Source: Bog-375 sp049698695
Lineage (GTDB): Bacteria > Acidobacteriota > Terriglobia > Bryobacterales > Bryobacteraceae
Direction: 5' to 3'
Length of the DNA stretch: 64,000 nucleotides
Assembly: GCA_049698695.1 (NCBI GenBank)
Contig: JBAVYH010000108.1
Span: forward strand, 21,371-85,370
Positions 33,893 through 41,419 of the stretch are shown one piece after another. The notes under the pieces were generated by a model that was not told where the DNA came from, did not search any database, and worked only from the letters and a program-made list of their open reading frames with translations. A program made the translations under genes and the position numbers. How positions within the stretch are numbered: position 1 is the first letter of the stretch; each line of letters starts with the position of its first letter.

Positions 33893-35119
33893 TTACTGAA
33901 ACAGTAGCGGAGCGAATTCCTCCAGGTAATTCCGCCAGTTGATCCAGGTGTGGGCGCCCGGGCTCTCCTGAAAAACAGGCGAAAACCCGTGCTGCTTCAA
34001 AGCATCCACCGTCGCCTTCGTGGTGGAGATCAGGAAGTCGTTTTTCCCGGTGCTGAACCAGAGCACTTTCAGGCCGGGCTTCAGCGCGGCATTGTCCAGC
34101 ATGGCCGCATGTTGCTCAATCCATTCGGGCGAGGGGCCCGGCGCAGGCGCTGGTGATCCGGGAGCGGGCCGCCGCATGTTGAACACCCCTGAGCTGAATA
34201 CGCCCAGATACGCGAACTGGTCCAGGTGGGAAGATCCGATATTCAGTGTCTGTCCACCGCCCATGGAGAGTCCGGCCATGGCCCGATGGGCGCGATCGGT
34301 GAGCACCCGGTAATGCGACTCCACATACGGCATGATGTCGGTCACGAAATCCTCGGCGAACTCATCGCGCGGCGCAGGCTCCCCGGCTCGCGGCATGGTG
34401 AAGGTCATTGACGTATGGCCGGCAGGCATGACGATCACCATGGGCTTCGCCTTGTGCGCCGCGATCAGGTTGTCCATGATGAATCCGGCCCGGCCCACCG
34501 ACGTCCACGAGTCGTCACAATCCATCGCGCCATGCAGCAGATAGAACACCGGATACTTGTCGCTGCCGTTTTCATAGCCAGGCGGTGTGTAAATGTGCAT
34601 CCGCCGGTTCCTGCCTAACGCGGTGGAATAGTACGTAACCGATGCCACCGCGCCGTGAGGAACTCTCAGAGTGTCCATGAACTCGGCACCCGGAACATAG
34701 ACCAGGCTCCACGCGTCCGCGTTCGACTCGCTCACCACCGGGTTATTCGGGTCCATCGTCCTCACGCCGTCCACCACGAACGTGTACCGGTACGCGCCCG
34801 GATCGATAGGCCCGATGGCCGCCTCCCAAACTCCGTTGTCGCCTTTGCTGAACGTCGCGGTAGAGTTTTCCAGCCCGGCCATGTCGCTGGCAGACAGTGT
34901 GACGCTCTTCGCCTGCTCTGCCAAAATTCGGAAGACGATGTGCCGGTCCGGCATGACTTCCGGCGAAACCACGCTCGGGCCCTGCGGCCCAAAGGCACGC
35001 GGCGCGGGAGGCGGCGCCGCGGGTGCAGGCGCATTCTGGGCCCGTCCGAACGGAGCGAGCAGCGCTCCCGTCAGCAGGACGGTCGCGAAAAACGTGATGG
35101 AGTTCTGTTGTTCAGGCAT
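33893..35119 (-). CDS. Secreted esterase, enterochelin-esterase/feruloyl-esterase-like, with N-terminal CBM48-like domain
   Basis: 408 residues. A signal peptide (TVLLTGALLAPFGRAQN) is followed by a Pro/Ala-rich linker, an Ig-like E-set domain (about 50-145, VTLSASDMAGLE ... WEAAIGPIDPGAYRYTFVVDG), and an esterase domain of the Esterase-D/Fes type (about 160-405). The nucleophile elbow GLSMGGGQ, the start LLHGAMDCDDSW, and a C-terminal HTWINWRNYL that should carry the catalytic His are all present. Such enzymes release acetyl or feruloyl groups from plant polysaccharides, and E-set domains are common in these. It is monocistronic and divergent from the TIM-barrel gene. Confidence 0.88.
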   Translation of the reverse strand: MPEQQNSITFFATVLLTGALLAPFGRAQNAPAPAAPPPAPRAFGPQGPSVVSPEVMPDRHIVFRILAEQAKSVTLSASDMAGLENSTATFSKGDNGVWEAAIGPIDPGAYRYTFVVDGVRTMDPNNPVVSESNADAWSLVYVPGAEFMDTLRVPHGAVASVTYYSTALGRNRRMHIYTPPGYENGSDKYPVFYLLHGAMDCDDSWTSVGRAGFIMDNLIAAHKAKPMVIVMPAGHTSMTFTMPRAGEPAPRDEFAEDFVTDIMPYVESHYRVLTDRAHRAMAGLSMGGGQTLNIGSSHLDQFAYLGVFSSGVFNMRRPAPGSPAPAPGPSPEWIEQHAAMLDNAALKPGLKVLWFSTGKNDFLISTTKATVDALKQHGFSPVFQESPGAHTWINWRNYLEEFAPLLFQ

Positions 35120-35266
35120 AGATTTACTTCATTATTATGCGCGATGTTGCCGGCCCGATCCAGACGACTACCGTGTAGCAGGCGTATGCGGTCGTGTAGG
35201 CCTTTCACCGAGGCGGCATGCGACGCTTTCGAGCCAGGCTCACGCCAATCGTGCTTACAATGGCCT

Positions 35267-36124
35267 ATGTTCAACCGGCGCGAACTTCTCAAGTCCTTCT
35301 CGCTTGTCGCGGCGTTGCCCGCGGCCAGGCTGGCAGCGCGGCAACTCCAGGTGATCGGCGCACAGCTCTACACGGTTCGAAACGTGCTTCCCCAAAAACC
35401 CGCTGAGACGCTGCACGCCATCGAAACCATCGGCTTCCAGGAGATCGAGCCGACTTACGGCGGCCTCGACCAGCTCTGGCCGGCCATCCAGGCTACTCAC
35501 TTGAAGGCGGTGAGTGTCCACCTGGACAATACCTTGATGAACCATGGCAAGGAAGACCAACTGGCGCAGGTTGTCGACCAGGTGAAGAAATGGGGCTTCG
35601 CCTACGCCGTCTTTCCCTACCTGCCGCCGGCCGAGCGCGGCGGTCTCGATAAGTTCCGCGCGCTTGCCGACAAGCTGAACCGGGCCGGCGAGAAGTGCCG
35701 CACCGCAGGCCTCGGCTTCTGCTATCACAACCACGCTTTCGAGTTTGAGCCGATGGAGGGCACCACCGGGTTCGAGGTGATGATGGACCGCCTCGACCGG
35801 AACCTTTGCGGGTTCGAAGTGGACTGCTTCTGGGTGAGCGTCGCCGGCCACGATCCGGCGGCGTTGTTGCAGAAACTTTCCGGCCGCGTGCCGTTGCTGC
35901 ACCTAAAGGACAAAGCGCCCGGCACGCCCGTGATGTTCAAGGAATCGGTGGACCGCAGCGCCTTCAAGGAAGTTGGCAGTGGAGTAATCGACTGGCCGGC
36001 CGTCTTGCGCGCAGCCGCATCGGCCAGCGTCCAGCATTATTTTGTGGAGCAGGACCAGACTCCGGGCGACCCGGTGGACAGCCTGCGGCAAAGCTTTGGG
36101 TACCTGTCAAAGCTGGAGTATTGA
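35267..36124 (+). CDS. Sugar phosphate isomerase/epimerase-type TIM barrel, Tat-exported
   Basis: 285 residues from ATG 35267; the longer open frame upstream runs antisense through the esterase gene and is not coding. The N-terminus FNRRELLKSFSLVAALPAARLAA is a twin-arginine leader. The body is an AP-endonuclease-2/xylose-isomerase-like barrel: IGAQLYTVRN, IETIGFQEIEPTYG, CYHNHAFEFEP and LLHLKDK carry the Glu, His and Asp residues typical of the divalent-metal site. Solibacter-like genomes encode many exported members that act on sugars or inositols. The substrate cannot be told. The 147-base gap upstream is a divergent promoter region shared with the esterase. Confidence 0.9.
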   Translation: MFNRRELLKSFSLVAALPAARLAARQLQVIGAQLYTVRNVLPQKPAETLHAIETIGFQEIEPTYGGLDQLWPAIQATHLKAVSVHLDNTLMNHGKEDQLAQVVDQVKKWGFAYAVFPYLPPAERGGLDKFRALADKLNRAGEKCRTAGLGFCYHNHAFEFEPMEGTTGFEVMMDRLDRNLCGFEVDCFWVSVAGHDPAALLQKLSGRVPLLHLKDKAPGTPVMFKESVDRSAFKEVGSGVIDWPAVLRAAASASVQHYFVEQDQTPGDPVDSLRQSFGYLSKLEY

Positions 36125-36378
36125 GTGGCCTCCGTCGCAAAACGGGTCACTCCGTGCACAGGTGGCGGGCTTTCTGGAGAAGATCCGCTAGGCTTTCGGG
36201 TCGTAGCGGCGGACACGGGAGCGGTTCGAATTCCGGTGTTCCCGGCTACAACGCACAAATCCGCCCCTCCCATGGTGTACCACTAGCAACGACGGCGCTT
36301 TTGCGCCGGAAGTAAGTGCAACGCCTGCGGCGGGCGCCATCGCCTGCCTGCCGGCATTCCTTCAGACTTCAGCGGCTC

Positions 36379-36651
36379 TCAGGCATGCCGTTCGTGGTGC
36401 TTCGCCTGGTGCGGCCGGAAGAGCAGTATTCCTCCAATGCCCCATACCACCAGGAACACGAACACTACTCCGGTGATCAGCTCGCTTACGGGGTTGACCA
36501 GGGACGGCGGCGTGGGCGCCAAACCGATCGCCAGCGCCACCGCGATTGCCAGGAGGTGCCAGTACCACCGGAAGGTGCCAAGATGATGCAGCAGCCAAGC
36601 GGGAACCACGACTGCTACCGCGAAAGCCAGGACAGCCCACATGCTGGACAT
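36379..36651 (-). CDS. Small membrane protein, three hydrophobic helices
   Basis: 90 residues from ATG 36651, which has AGGAGG nine bases upstream on the minus strand; longer frames in the same register lack a ribosome binding site. Three hydrophobic segments (about 4-19, 28-42, 55-76) and a basic C-terminus HQAKHHERHA. Not recognised as a named family. It is downstream of the PH-domain membrane protein on the same strand, with a gap of about 150 bases. Confidence 0.7.
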   Translation of the reverse strand: MSSMWAVLAFAVAVVVPAWLLHHLGTFRWYWHLLAIAVALAIGLAPTPPSLVNPVSELITGVVFVFLVVWGIGGILLFRPHQAKHHERHA

Positions 36652-36798
36652 GAGTAGCCTCCTGCCGGTATTGTAGCCCCAAACGGCCGGCCTGAGAATC
36701 CGGGGCACCCGGCAAACCCATTTACGGCCATGCGCTCTCGATGCCGTGCGAGAAGTGTGCAGAGCACCGGGCGCGGTCGGCACTTCTGGCTTGTGCGG

Positions 36799-37254
36799 CT
36801 AAACCGGGCCGGCGGCCTGCCCGGCTTGCGAGCGGTTCACGATCTCGTCGGCCAGCTTGTGCGGTTCGTCCACGTTGACCAGCGTCAGCCGGCTGGCTTC
36901 GCCGGCGGTTTCGATGGATAGATTGCCCACGTTAAACACGCGCTGCACCAGGCGTTGCTCCACGCGCACATCCTGGACTTTGGCAAGCTGAATGGTGCGC
37001 GTGGATTTGGAGGCGAGCCCGGTTTCGTAACGCAGCCGGTCCCCCGTCACCACCGTCCGCGTGGCTTGCCGGCGCACCCAGCGCGCAGCCGGCCACAGCA
37101 ATACCAGCGGTGGAAGGATCATTACCCAGTGGTGGGGAAACTGGTCCTCCCACAAAGCCAGGTAGGCGATTTCCAAGCCGAGAAACACGATGGCGGCGGC
37201 GATGGCGCCTGCCTTCAGGAACTTCGCGGTGGGACGAATGATAATATCAGCCAC
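36799..37254 (-). CDS. Membrane protein with bacterial PH-like domain (YdbS/DUF304 type)
   Basis: 151 residues. Two adjacent hydrophobic helices (about 14-32 and 42-58) precede a bPH2-type domain (about 65-145) with VVTGDRLRYETGLASKSTRTIQLAKVQDV, which is the hallmark strand-turn pattern of YdbS-like proteins. These are small membrane proteins of uncertain role, linked in some bacteria to stress or secretion. The start is ATG 37254. The gene diverges from the TIGR03435 gene, with a 181-base region between them. Confidence 0.85.
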   Translation of the reverse strand: MADIIIRPTAKFLKAGAIAAAIVFLGLEIAYLALWEDQFPHHWVMILPPLVLLWPAARWVRRQATRTVVTGDRLRYETGLASKSTRTIQLAKVQDVRVEQRLVQRVFNVGNLSIETAGEASRLTLVNVDEPHKLADEIVNRSQAGQAAGPV

Positions 37255-37435
37255 GGATGTGTGCTCCCCGAGCGATCATTGTAGCGCGCCCGAGTTCGCA
37301 AAGCGGCACGCCGGGGAACCAAGGCTAGGGAGCTGATGTTGCGCACCCGTAAACGAAATTGCGCCTCAATCGTCCAGTACAGAAGGGCCTCTCGCGGTTA
37401 GAGCGCCCGCGTCCCAAGCGGAGGAGATTTCCAGC

Positions 37436-38446
37436 ATGTTGAAAGCCCTAATCCGAATCGGTTTGGTGGTACTGCCGGCGGCCGCTGTCGTGGCGCAAAC
37501 CGCCTCGGACAAGCTGACGTTTGAGGTGGCTTCCGTGAAGCCGGCCGCGCCGCCAACGCCCGGCAGGATGATGATAATGATGCGCGGCGGGCCTGGGACC
37601 GACGATCCGGGACGGGCAACGTTTTCGAATGTGACGCAGCGGCTGCTGCTGGCCAAAGCCTACGGCGCGCAGGACTACCAGATTTCCGGCCCCCCCTGGC
37701 TCGACACCGAGCGGTATGAGATCGCTGTCAAAGTGCCGAAAGGCGCCACCAAGGAGCAGTTTATGGTGATGCTGCAAAACCTGCTGGCGGACCGCTTCAA
37801 GCTGACCCTCCATCATGAAACCAAAGAGCTGCCCTTATACGCGCTGGTGGTGGCGAAGAACGGGCCGAAGCTGAAGGAATCGGCGCCGCCGCCGGCGCCT
37901 GATGGTACGGCGCCCAAGGATGGCGCTGGGGCCGGGTACGGCGGCCCGCCTCCGGGTGCCGGCTTCGGTCCGCCGCCAGGCCCGCCTCCCGGCGATGGCG
38001 GCATGCCTCGCCCGCAAATGGGCAAAGATGGTTTTCCCGGGCTGCCGCCGGGCGCGGGGCGCGGTGGTGTGATCATGATGATAATGCCGGGGCGCGCCCG
38101 TATGATCGGCAATGGCCAGCCCATTTCCAAACTTGCCGATGCCTTGGCCCGCCAGTTGGGCCGTCCGGTAACGGATAAGACCGGGCTGACCGGCACGTAC
38201 GATTTCACCCTGGACTTCGACCCGGAGGGCTCGATGGGAGGACGCGGCGGCATGATGATGAGAATGCCCGGCGGTCCGCCGCCGGGAGGTGGTGGGGACG
38301 GACCAGCCGCGAATCCCCCGGAGAGTGAAGCTGCGGGCCTCTTCACCGCATTGCAGGAGCAACTCGGGCTGAAGCTAGAACAGAAAAAAGGCCCGCTCGA
38401 TATGCTGGTCGTCGATCATTCCGAAAAAACCCCGGTGGAGAATTGA
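37436..38446 (+). CDS. TIGR03435-family secreted protein
   Basis: 336 residues with a signal peptide (residues 1-20, ending VVAQT). The family signature is clear: FEVASVKPA, ITGP/SGPPWLDTERYEI, LLADRFKLTLHHETKELPLYAL, and the C-terminal pattern LARQLGRPVTDKTGLTGTYDF ... LGLKLEQKKGPLDMLVVDH. This family is large in Solibacter-like Acidobacteriota and has no known biochemical function. Here two Pro/Gly/Met-rich segments (about 145-205 and 265-292) are inserted in the usual framework. GGAGGAG precedes the ATG by 10 bases. It is followed by another small secreted protein. Confidence 0.93.
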   Translation: MLKALIRIGLVVLPAAAVVAQTASDKLTFEVASVKPAAPPTPGRMMIMMRGGPGTDDPGRATFSNVTQRLLLAKAYGAQDYQISGPPWLDTERYEIAVKVPKGATKEQFMVMLQNLLADRFKLTLHHETKELPLYALVVAKNGPKLKESAPPPAPDGTAPKDGAGAGYGGPPPGAGFGPPPGPPPGDGGMPRPQMGKDGFPGLPPGAGRGGVIMMIMPGRARMIGNGQPISKLADALARQLGRPVTDKTGLTGTYDFTLDFDPEGSMGGRGGMMMRMPGGPPPGGGGDGPAANPPESEAAGLFTALQEQLGLKLEQKKGPLDMLVVDHSEKTPVEN

Positions 38447-38503
38447 GCGGGCACTTAAGCAACATCCGCGGAGACCCTCGACTATGCTAGTTTCGTAGAA
38501 GGA

Positions 38504-39196
38504 ATGCGACTTTTTCGAGCACTGAGGATCGGTGTGACGATTGCCGCCCTATGTCTCGGCGCGCAAGGCCAAAATCCGCCAGGCCAAAGCCCTCCCGCCA
38601 AGGCCCCGCAGATCGAAATCAGGGGTCTCCCGCCCAGATCGACTCCGGCCGATTATCCGGACCGGGAGCAGGCAGGCCAGGTGACGATTGCGGCCGAGTT
38701 CCAGGGACACGCGATCCCCACAGAGCAAGGGAACCTGACTACGGAAGACTACGTGGTGGTCGAAATGGGGTTGTACGGCCCGCCGGGTGCGCGGCTCACG
38801 CTCTCCCCCGACGAGTTTGCGCTGCGCATTAACGGGAAGAAGGAGCTGCCCAGCCAGCCATTCGGGGTGGTGCTGGGGAACGTCAAAGATCCCGAGTGGG
38901 TGCCACCTGAGCCGCCGAAGCCGAAGGCGAAGAATCTCAACATTGGCGGCGACGAGGAGGAACAGCAACCGCGAGGTGAGGCCAAAGAGCCGCCGTTTCC
39001 AATCAAGGTTCCGCTGGAGATACAGCGCGCGTTGAATCTGCGCGTTCAAAAAGCCGCTCTCCCGGAAGGCGACCGCGCTCTTCCCGTGGCAGGGCTGATT
39101 TTCTTCCAGTACGGCGGCAAGATCCAGAAGATCCACACGATCGAGCTGATTTACAGCGGCTCCGCGGGAAAAGCCACCCTCACGCTCGAGCCGTAG
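38504..39196 (+). CDS. Secreted hypothetical protein
   Basis: 230 residues with a signal peptide ending LCLGAQGQN at about residue 23. A Pro-rich spacer follows, then a beta-rich region (VTIAAEFQGHAIPTEQGN, LTLSPDEFALRINGKKELPS), an acidic Pro/Lys segment near 135-165, and a C-terminal strand set. The pattern resembles periplasmic accessory proteins common in Solibacter but I cannot name a family. It follows the TIGR03435 gene by 57 bases and may be co-transcribed with it. Confidence 0.75.
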   Translation: MRLFRALRIGVTIAALCLGAQGQNPPGQSPPAKAPQIEIRGLPPRSTPADYPDREQAGQVTIAAEFQGHAIPTEQGNLTTEDYVVVEMGLYGPPGARLTLSPDEFALRINGKKELPSQPFGVVLGNVKDPEWVPPEPPKPKAKNLNIGGDEEEQQPRGEAKEPPFPIKVPLEIQRALNLRVQKAALPEGDRALPVAGLIFFQYGGKIQKIHTIELIYSGSAGKATLTLEP

Positions 39197-39260
39197 AGAA
39201 CTTGGCGTCGACAGGTCGACGGCGAATCACGCAGCGCTTGACGGGCGTCGCGCGCATCCT

Positions 39261-40832
39261 ATGAATCCAAAACGCGCGATCATCATCGGAGCGGGTCCCG
39301 CCGGCTTGACGGCGGCTTACGAGTTGCTCAGCCGCACCTCGATCAAACCGATCGTGCTGGAGAAGAGCGGCTGCGTCGGCGGCATTTGCCGCACCGTCAA
39401 CTACAAGGGGAACCGGATGGACATGGGCGGCCACCGCTTCTTCTCGAAGTCGGATCGCGTGATGGAGTGGTGGCTGCGCATGCTTCCTTTGCAGGCCACG
39501 ACGACTAATTCCGCGGCCATCCGGTACCACGGGAGCGAACGCACGATTCCCGCCAGTGCCGCCGGCCCGGACCCAGCCACCGAGGACCGAGTAATGCTGC
39601 TGCGGCGCCGCAAATCCCGCTGCTACTATCTGCGCCGCTTCTTCGACTATCCGATTACGCTGAGCAGGGACACGTTGATTAAACTAGGCATGTGGCGTGC
39701 CTGTAGGATCGGCGTAAGCTACCTCCGCAGCGTAGTATTCCCGCTTAAGCAGGAGACAACGCTGGAGCAGTTCTTCATTAATCGGTTCGGCGCGGAGCTC
39801 TACAAGACATTCTTCAAGTCTTACACCGAGAAAGTGTGGGGTGTCCCCTGCGACCAGATTAGCGCGGAATGGGGCGCCCAACGCATGAAGGGCCTGTCCA
39901 TCCGGGCGGCCTTGGGGCACGCCGTGAAAAAGGCGCTCCGCATCGGCGACGGCGGCCTGGCGCAAAAGGGAACGCAGACTTCGCTGATTGAGCGGTTTCT
40001 ATATCCGAAGTTCGGCCCCGGACAGATGTGGGAAGAGGTGGCTCGCCGTGTGCTTGAAATGGGCGGCCAGATTCTGACGGGATATAGTTGCGACCGGCTG
40101 ACCACGGAAGGCTGGAGGATCAAGTCGATCGAGGCCAGCAGCGTGACAACGGGGATGAAGGCGGCATTCGAGGGCGATTACTTCTTCTCGACTGCGCCGA
40201 TCCAGGAACTGATGCGTTCTTTAGACGTGCCGCCGCCGGCCAAAGTGCTGGAAGTGTCCGATGGCTTGATTTACCGAGACTTCGTGACGGTCGGCCTGCT
40301 GGTACGCTCGCTCAAGATTCATGAGGGCTCGGAGCAGAGTAAGAAGCTGATTAGCGACAACTGGATTTACATTCAAGAGCCGGGTGTGCGCCTCGGCCGG
40401 CTCCAGATTTTCAATAACTGGAGTCCGTTCCTGGTGGCCGATCCGTCTCAAGTCTGGCTGGGGCTCGAATACTTCTGCAACACGTCGGACGAGATCTGGA
40501 ACCTGCCCGATGAGCAGATGGCCACGATGGCGAAGGAAGAACTCTCGAGGATCGGCATCATCGACACCGCCGAAGTGGTCGATTCGACTGTCCTGCGCAT
40601 GGAAAAAGCCTACCCCGCTTACTTTGGCACCTACCATCGGTTTGGCGAGATCCGGGAGCACATGGACCATTACGACAACCTGTTCCTGATCGGCCGCAAC
40701 GGCATGCACCGTTACAACAACCAGGACCATTCGATGCTCACCGCGATGATCGCCGTGGATAATATCATCGCAGGCGACACAAACAAGAGTAAGCTGTGGG
40801 AAGTGAATACGGAGATGGAGTACAACGAGTGA
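39261..40832 (+). CDS. NAD(P)/FAD-dependent oxidoreductase, UDP-galactopyranose mutase/amine-oxidase superfamily
   Basis: 523 residues. An N-terminal Rossmann motif IIIGAGPAGLTAAYELL (about 7-23) is followed by GGICRTVNYKGNRMDMGGH and FFSKSDRVMEWW, as in the oxidoreductases often found beside glycosyltransferases in surface polysaccharide loci. The C-terminal block YDNLFLIGRNGMHRYNNQDHS is the second FAD-contact motif. The exact reaction is not known for this branch; a UDP-sugar or lipid-linked intermediate is the usual guess. It is not obviously linked to its neighbours here, which are small secreted proteins. Confidence 0.88.
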   Translation: MNPKRAIIIGAGPAGLTAAYELLSRTSIKPIVLEKSGCVGGICRTVNYKGNRMDMGGHRFFSKSDRVMEWWLRMLPLQATTTNSAAIRYHGSERTIPASAAGPDPATEDRVMLLRRRKSRCYYLRRFFDYPITLSRDTLIKLGMWRACRIGVSYLRSVVFPLKQETTLEQFFINRFGAELYKTFFKSYTEKVWGVPCDQISAEWGAQRMKGLSIRAALGHAVKKALRIGDGGLAQKGTQTSLIERFLYPKFGPGQMWEEVARRVLEMGGQILTGYSCDRLTTEGWRIKSIEASSVTTGMKAAFEGDYFFSTAPIQELMRSLDVPPPAKVLEVSDGLIYRDFVTVGLLVRSLKIHEGSEQSKKLISDNWIYIQEPGVRLGRLQIFNNWSPFLVADPSQVWLGLEYFCNTSDEIWNLPDEQMATMAKEELSRIGIIDTAEVVDSTVLRMEKAYPAYFGTYHRFGEIREHMDHYDNLFLIGRNGMHRYNNQDHSMLTAMIAVDNIIAGDTNKSKLWEVNTEMEYNE

Positions 40833-40922
40833 GCTGAGGTTCGCGCTGTTTTGCGTTCCGGGTTCATCCCGTGGTGCTCCGCAACTTGTTAGAATCCGAG
40901 TTACTCAGTAGTTGGAGGATCG

Positions 40923-41372
40923 ATGAGAAACATACTCCTTACACTGTTGCTTTCCGTTCTTGCGCGGCCAGTGCTCGCTCAAGGCGCCCCGCCACAGGTC
41001 ACACCTGACCAAACCTACTCGGTGGAGTATTATTACAAGGTGCAGTGGGGGCATCAGCAGGAATTCCTGCAGCTCTTCCTGAAGAATCACTACCCGTTGC
41101 TCCAGAAGATCGTCGAGAGCGGCCGCATGATCTCGGTGAAGATTGAGACGCCTGCCAACCACATGACCGAGGATGCGCGCTGGGACTACCGGGTTACGAT
41201 CCGGTTCAAAAACTCGACTGTGGCGACAACCGCTAATCCCGACGAAGAGCGCCTGATCAAGCAACTCTGGCCTGATCAGGACGCTTACCAACGCGAAGAA
41301 CGACGGCGGTTCGAGATTCTGCTGGCACACTGGGACCTTCCGGTGACCGATATCACACCCTCGAGGAAGTAG
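40923..41372 (+). CDS. Secreted hypothetical protein
   Basis: 149 residues with a signal peptide cleaved near VLAQG (residue 20). The mature part begins VTPDQTYSVEYYYKVQWGHQQEFLQLF, which resembles the first strand and helix of a ferredoxin-like dimeric alpha-beta barrel fold, then becomes charged. The family is not recognised. GGAGGATCG lies directly before the ATG. It converges on mutS2 with a gap of 47 bases. Confidence 0.75.
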   Translation: MRNILLTLLLSVLARPVLAQGAPPQVTPDQTYSVEYYYKVQWGHQQEFLQLFLKNHYPLLQKIVESGRMISVKIETPANHMTEDARWDYRVTIRFKNSTVATTANPDEERLIKQLWPDQDAYQREERRRFEILLAHWDLPVTDITPSRK

Positions 41373-41419
41373 CTCAACGGAACGCTGATCACCGAGGATT
41401 CGTGCGCCGGAGCTATTGG

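Noticed and set aside
33815..33907. 30-codon plus-strand frame (MTCIGALAAGG start, WQTALLKQ end)
   Set aside because: It reads somewhat like the end of a Tat-type leader protein, possibly a gene remnant, but is too short and has no ribosome binding site.
34655..35266. Upstream extension of the TIM-barrel gene
   Set aside because: It runs antisense through the esterase gene; ATG 35267 begins a proper Tat leader.
36170..36260. tRNA-like T-loop sequence GGTTCGAATTCC
   Set aside because: No matching acceptor or anticodon stem could be built around it; the flanking bases do not pair.
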